This document shows positions 59,303 through 64,000 of a stretch of 64,000 bases of DNA, in pieces (within the stretch, counting starts at the first letter, position 1; the number at the start of each line of letters is the position of its first letter). A program made the translations under genes and the position numbers. The stretch comes from Steinernema hermaphroditum (taxonomy: Eukaryota; Nematoda; Chromadorea; Rhabditida; Steinernematidae): the NCBI GenBank assembly GCA_030435675.1, contig CM059625.1, positions 3,906,001 to 3,970,000 of the forward strand, given 5' to 3'. Below the pieces are notes generated by a model, which saw only the letters and a program-made list of their open reading frames with translations, ran no database searches and was not told where the DNA came from.

Positions 59303-62300
59303 AGATGTATACTGAAACGGCCACCTTGGTTATTACGATGCTCGTGAACGAAAGTAAAAGGCGCGAAAGTGAAAGCTGATAGCAGTAGTGCGTCTAGTTG
59401 ATCAACACACGGTCACGAGCGGAAGATGACCGATGATGACCTTACAAGGAGCCGACATGTGACACATGAATCAGCTTCAGGGTGAGAATGGTGGACAGTC
59501 GAGTAGAGCGGAAGTTTTCACTTCGTCTGAAGAGCGGAGACGACCAGAGGAATACGGATGTACGCTGCGGAAACGACGTAAACAAATAGTTTGCTACGGC
59601 ACCGACTCGATCGATTTGAAATTGGCGGCAGACAGATCGCCGATCGACTAATTGCGGAAACGCCTCCAACGAATATCGATCGGCACCGTTCGCTATCAGC
59701 GTCAGGCCGAACGGTCAGTCGGTCAGGTCGCCGTCGTTTCCGCTTATGATAGCGCATGCGCCACTGCTGAACGGATTCAATTCGATTCACCGCTTCCTGC
59801 CAATAACCGAACGTTATCTACAGTAGCGACCGTTCATTAGATGGAACGTCGTGTCGGGACCATGAGTTCATTTCACACTTGCTTCCTGACGTTGTGATAA
59901 CTCGGGTGCCCGGCCGACCGGACGTATTGTCCGTGTGCGTAGCTCGATCGCATATAAATGTACGTTTTGCAAAAACATTCCCGGCAGTAAAGAAGTCGTT
60001 GGCACTAGTTCTGTCAACAGATGCCAACAATGGCCAAAAATCAAGATTAAAGCGTCGAAACAAACAACAGCGAAGCTCGATGAATAGACGTGGTGGATGA
60101 GGAGAGTGCATCTAAAACCACGGAGGTTCCTCTCAATGAGCGCTTCCGCAGCGATGTGCTAAATTTGCGGACAGCTGCTAATGCACTATAAATCATTGAA
60201 CGACGCCGCTTTCCACCTGTACCATCCACAAAGGGCATTTCCAAAAAAATTATGTTTTGACTGGAGGCGGCATAAACCTTTAGATGTGCTTCGTGCAATG
60301 GCTCACGGGAAACGCAGTTTTGAAGTCAGAAAACAACATTTGTGAACAAACGTCCTGAGTGGGTTGGATTACAGAGAGTAACTATCTATAGACACCGTTG
60401 TCATTTCCATGTCCGTGAAAGTGCATGTATGAGTGGTTTGACATTTAATAAGCCAAATTCCAAATGAGGTGTTTTGACAAAAACGAGCGTTGTGTGGAAT
60501 CTACGATCTTTCGAAAGGGAACATCAGATGAACTACCGATCTAGTGGAGAGTATGACACAGATAGGAAGAAGACATATGCAACTTAAAGCGTCGCGAATA
60601 GAACAGCTAATGAATGACTATGAATGCAGCAAGGACACGGCAATTAGCGAAACGTCCGACTGTGACATGCGGAAGACGTGGGAAAATGTACTTAGCCCGT
60701 TAATCATAGAACAAGGTCAATTTCGAAAAAAACTACTTGAACGCATTTGTTCAAAGGTTACTGCAGTTCGCTAAATCTCGCGTTTCAGTGGTATTTTTGG
60801 GTGCGTTTGTTTGAAACGAACCTTTATACAATCTAGTTCTTTAACATCTGCTTAATACACTTATAGTAAAATAGCAAATTAACAAGTCCGCCCTAGATGT
60901 ACCATGTATCATTCGGTCATGTTATGTCCCGACCCGGGACTCCCAAGTAACGACTGGTCGTGTGCCCCGATAGCCTCACAGCATCACAACAATGTATACC
61001 GCATAATGACGGTTCGACGCGTAAAGAAGTCCACACAACTGCCAATGGAAAAAGTGGGCGTTTCACGAAATGCATAAGAGCAACACTGAAACGCACAATG
61101 AGAGCGCAGCAATTAGTCAACGAATGTGGGAAAATGAATGAGCTAGACGCTTAGTGAATAATGAACCAAGGTCCGCAACGGGCATGTGAACATTAGTAGC
61201 AAAAACGACGAAGCTCAGTACGTACCACACTTGACGTTCCTACATCAGAACCTAGACATTTGAATGCTCAAATGGAACGGTAAACGATTGGTAGAATGAG
61301 TAAATGATCAAATGGTAAACGATTCTATCTTTTCGGAAGAGATAAAAGAAGCATGTGCCAGAAAACTTCAATACGTTCCCGTAGTCAGCTTCACCGGAGA
61401 TTGTAATGGCGGTCACTGCAGTCACGTACAGCGCAGTGGCGTATTTACATGACTAATACTGCCCGGGGTCTCTGATCACTTGTCGAAAGGGCAAACAAAC
61501 GTGTAGGTGCACGATATCACCGTAAATAATGCTGAACTGATTCCGACTAATACATTCACACTTCTGCTAACAGCTCGGAAAATAGATATACCAATTCAAG
61601 TTCTACAGTGTAGTTCTCAACGCGTATGGAGGCACCGCTTTGTCCACTGATTGAATTGCAGAGCACATGGAAGCGTGAGACACGTGAGTAGCCCTATGAG
61701 CATTGCAAAGAACGCCAACGAACACCTTGAGAGCATGAGAAAAAACGCAAAAAGTGTGCTTGTTCCACGAAAGGAACGTGTGAGAGTGCACTTGTTTGTG
61801 TCACGAGATGAGCGGAAATTTCATAATCGTTCAGCGCAAAATTAGCGACAAGGTCGTTTCGGCGAATGCCTATGTGTATCGGAAGTGCAGGTCAATGCAT
61901 GTTTTTTTTGTGTGTACTCTGGTTGAAAACGGCGATAAACGCTCATATTTAAATGATCCAAGAGCTACCGTTAAAGTACATGTTTGTAACATGATAAAGC
62001 GAGTCCGAAAAAAGCTGAAAAGACGGAGAATTATTATTTGAGTATCGTAATGTGGTCGTAAAGAAAGTGCACAGATGAGGAAATCCGACGCAACATTCAT
62101 GCAGCCAGAGTGAACCTTGGAGGTGCCCACTGCCGGTATCTACTTCGCAGTAGTTGTGAACATCAGTTCTGTTGCAAGAAGAAGGGATACATTAATGAAT
62201 GTTGAGTCACTAACTGGATAGCCAAAGAGAGAAGCCTGCTGTACAGGATTCATGCTCACTAAACCTAGGCTCGCACTGAACCGTACACAAGCTCATTATC

Positions 62301-62415
62301 CAAACGTTTATTAACAATGTTCGGTTAAAAAAGTTAGCCGGTTAACATAAACAGCGCAACATTTGTATTCATTGTATTCATCGCATGCTATGTATACACG
62401 AAAACAGATGAAGAT
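59303..62415. other. Non-genic stretch between Nanos and thioredoxin-like gene
   Basis: No supported gene. The block 59400-60100 is GC-rich and probably includes the Nanos promoter. A 76-codon plus frame at 60544-60774 has no homology. A minus-strand AATAAA (TTTATT, 62307-62312) 104 nt past the thioredoxin-like stop is its likely poly(A) signal. Confidence 0.4.
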
Positions 62416-63352
62416 TTAGGCCGACTTCCAGGCAGCGAGGGCCTGCTTCGGGGGCTTGTTCTGAAAGTGGACATACGAATGGGGGACGAACAAATTGGGT
62501 TGATATACCTGGACATCAGCGCGCCCGTTAGAGGTGATGACGTCGCCGTTGGACTTGATGACGATGAGAGCGGGTATTCCGTTGACACCGAACTTAGCGG
62601 CGAGTTCCCTGGAAGTTATAGTTAGATATAGGGAGAATCTGTTGTGTCTAAGACGTGACCTATATGCGGTATGTTAAACAGTAGATTTTTTGAATCTGGA
62701 ATACATGCCAAGAGAAAAGCGAATGGTAGAAGCTTACGATGACTCATCTCTTGTACGTATTTTGTCAACACTTCAGGATTACATCGTGAAGGTGATGGTA
62801 CGACTCTATGATTGATGTGGAGGAGAATGGGCTTTTAAAATTTAGTTTTGGGTAGGAAGGTACGGAGAAAATTTTAGGGTACTATATGTTTTTGTGACGC
62901 ATGACCTTATGGGTTTCCTTTAATCTTCCGTTCTTATGATTGGTGCATTCCACAGTGGATAGAAACAGTATTCCGCACCAGAAACACAATGAACCCTAGT
63001 CAATATCTTGCCAAGACTTACTGGATGTGCTCGCTTCCGAAGGGGACGTGGAGCCAGTCACCGTGGCACTCGGCCAGGTAAGCCTTCAAGTCGCTCTCGG
63101 AGCGATCGAACGAGACGAAGACGATTTCGAAGTCCTCATCCTCGAGCTCCTCGTAGAAGTCCTTGAGGACGGGGGTGAACTGGCGGCATGGCGGGCACCA
63201 ATGAGCGGAGAAGTAAAGAGCGACAGTCTTGCCCTAAAATTAACAGTTTATCGGAATAATAATCGGGCGAATCGTACAGCAAGGGCTTCGCCACCGTTGA
63301 CGAGGGTGCCGTCCTTCTTGTTGACTCCGATGTTGGCGAAGAGCTCGGACAT
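62416..63352 (-). CDS. Thioredoxin-like protein, nucleoredoxin/tryparedoxin type
   Basis: A small cytosolic dithiol-disulfide oxidoreductase. Exons 63278-63352, 63022-63233, 62509-62608 and 62416-62460 join in phase to 143 aa, the usual size for this group. The active site is in VALYFSAHWCPPCRQFTPVL; the WCPPC (not WCGPC) motif marks the nucleoredoxin/tryparedoxin family. The fold is completed by FEIVFVSFDRSESDL and FGVNGIPALIVIKSNGDVI with its cis-proline (GIP). There is no signal peptide. The second intron is the largest (~410 bp). All catalytic residues are present. Confidence 0.95.
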
Positions 63353-64000
63353 GGTTGTACGCAAATAAGATCTGAACGAGCGGCAAAAGTTTTAAATGCA
63401 ATCGATCGTAATGATGCACACACGCCGACGCCGCCGGCGACAAACAGGTCGTCGGCATCTACCACACTGCGAGAGGCGAAAGTCTTAATTGTAACGACAA
63501 CATCACCATACAAACAAACGCCAAATCGACGCCCCGTCTCGTTTGAATTGGGAAATAATACAAGCACCACATTGGGGAAGCGACGCATGCAACGCACAGC
63601 CGACGACCAAAGATCTGAAGCGAGCAGTGGTTTCCTGTGCACATGGAGGTTTGTGCTCGTTGACGCCGGTACCGATGCGAAGCAAACAAAATCGTTCGGC
63701 GCCGCGTTAGCGGTGCGAAACGCACCGCGCTTCAAAAGACCCTCCACGTAAGACCGCCTGCGTTTAGTAAACATCAGATTGCTGCGAATAGAAGTGATGA
63801 TTCAGAACCTTTGAAACTTATGAAAGCGACTGTTTTCCAAGACAGTGGTTCAATAATCACACTACAAAATTACCCTATTTGTTTTTGGGGAAATGTTCTT
63901 TCGAAAGCGATGTATTATGCTGAAAGATTACATCACATTTTGTGAAAACATAACAGGAATAACTGCAATACACCAGAGATTTCGCTCGATATAAACAAGT
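63353..64000. other. Upstream region of the thioredoxin-like gene
   Basis: No supported gene. GC-rich to about 63770 with long shadow frames on both strands, then AT-rich. Probably the promoter and 5' UTR of the thioredoxin-like gene. Confidence 0.4.

Noticed and set aside
63136..63774. 212-codon minus frame over the thioredoxin-like gene
   Set aside because: Reads the thioredoxin exon in a wrong frame and then its promoter region.
1..64000. CRISPR arrays, operons or other prokaryotic features
   Set aside because: No regularly spaced direct repeats; spliced genes show the DNA is eukaryotic.

Overview
The window is nuclear DNA of a free-living or parasitic nematode. The evidence is many short introns (about 41-50 nt, GT...TTTCAG), likely trans-splice acceptors just upstream of several ATGs, and a nematode gene set: bestrophins with the calcium-clasp acidic run, a DAF-12/NHR-8-type nuclear receptor, a nematode opsin of the SRO-1 type, a P-glycoprotein, a ShKT-domain secreted protein, and a Nanos. 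A divergent single-exon F-box-like gene and Fes-type kinase debris suggest Rhabditina (perhaps a diplogastrid), but the species cannot be fixed from sequence alone. I rebuilt most gene models by hand from reading frame, splice phase and family alignment from memory; total CDS lengths divide by three wherever I give a full exon list.

Layout. 1-3368 (-): bestrophin 1, running off the left edge. 7919-9142: a 1.2-kb near-perfect foldback element whose arms carry a tRNA-like SINE module. 10621-14347 (+): DAF-12/NHR-8-like nuclear receptor. 14558-15511 (-): F-box-like protein. 16399-16782 (-): secreted ShKT protein. 18341-24241 (+): bestrophin 2. 24291-24661 (-): small secreted, possibly peptide-precursor gene, ending 49 bp from bestrophin 2. 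27878-35812 (-): full-size P-glycoprotein; its second intron holds a probable retroposon with a 12-bp target duplication. 39222-40708 (-): opsin. 42415-44320 (-): EMC2, whose last intron contains a complete secreted-protein gene on the opposite strand (42827-43303).

45023-48545 is a repeat cluster. It holds a decayed Tc3-like transposon with 0.6-kb inverted repeats, then a large palindrome made from a Fes-type SH2/tyrosine kinase fragment. A second SINE-bearing hairpin has inserted into one arm of that palindrome. Further right: 48881-49138 (-) small membrane protein; 49382-51381 (-) mitochondrial P5C dehydrogenase (alh-6); 53320-54250 tandem duplication; 54749-55102 (+) small secreted protein; 56745-59302 (-) Nanos-type protein with a long C-terminal tail; 62416-63352 (-) thioredoxin-like protein.

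The genes do not form a pathway; this is an ordinary mixed chromosomal region. The structurally interesting parts are the nested EMC2 gene, the opsin, and the layered inverted repeats that share one tRNA-derived module.
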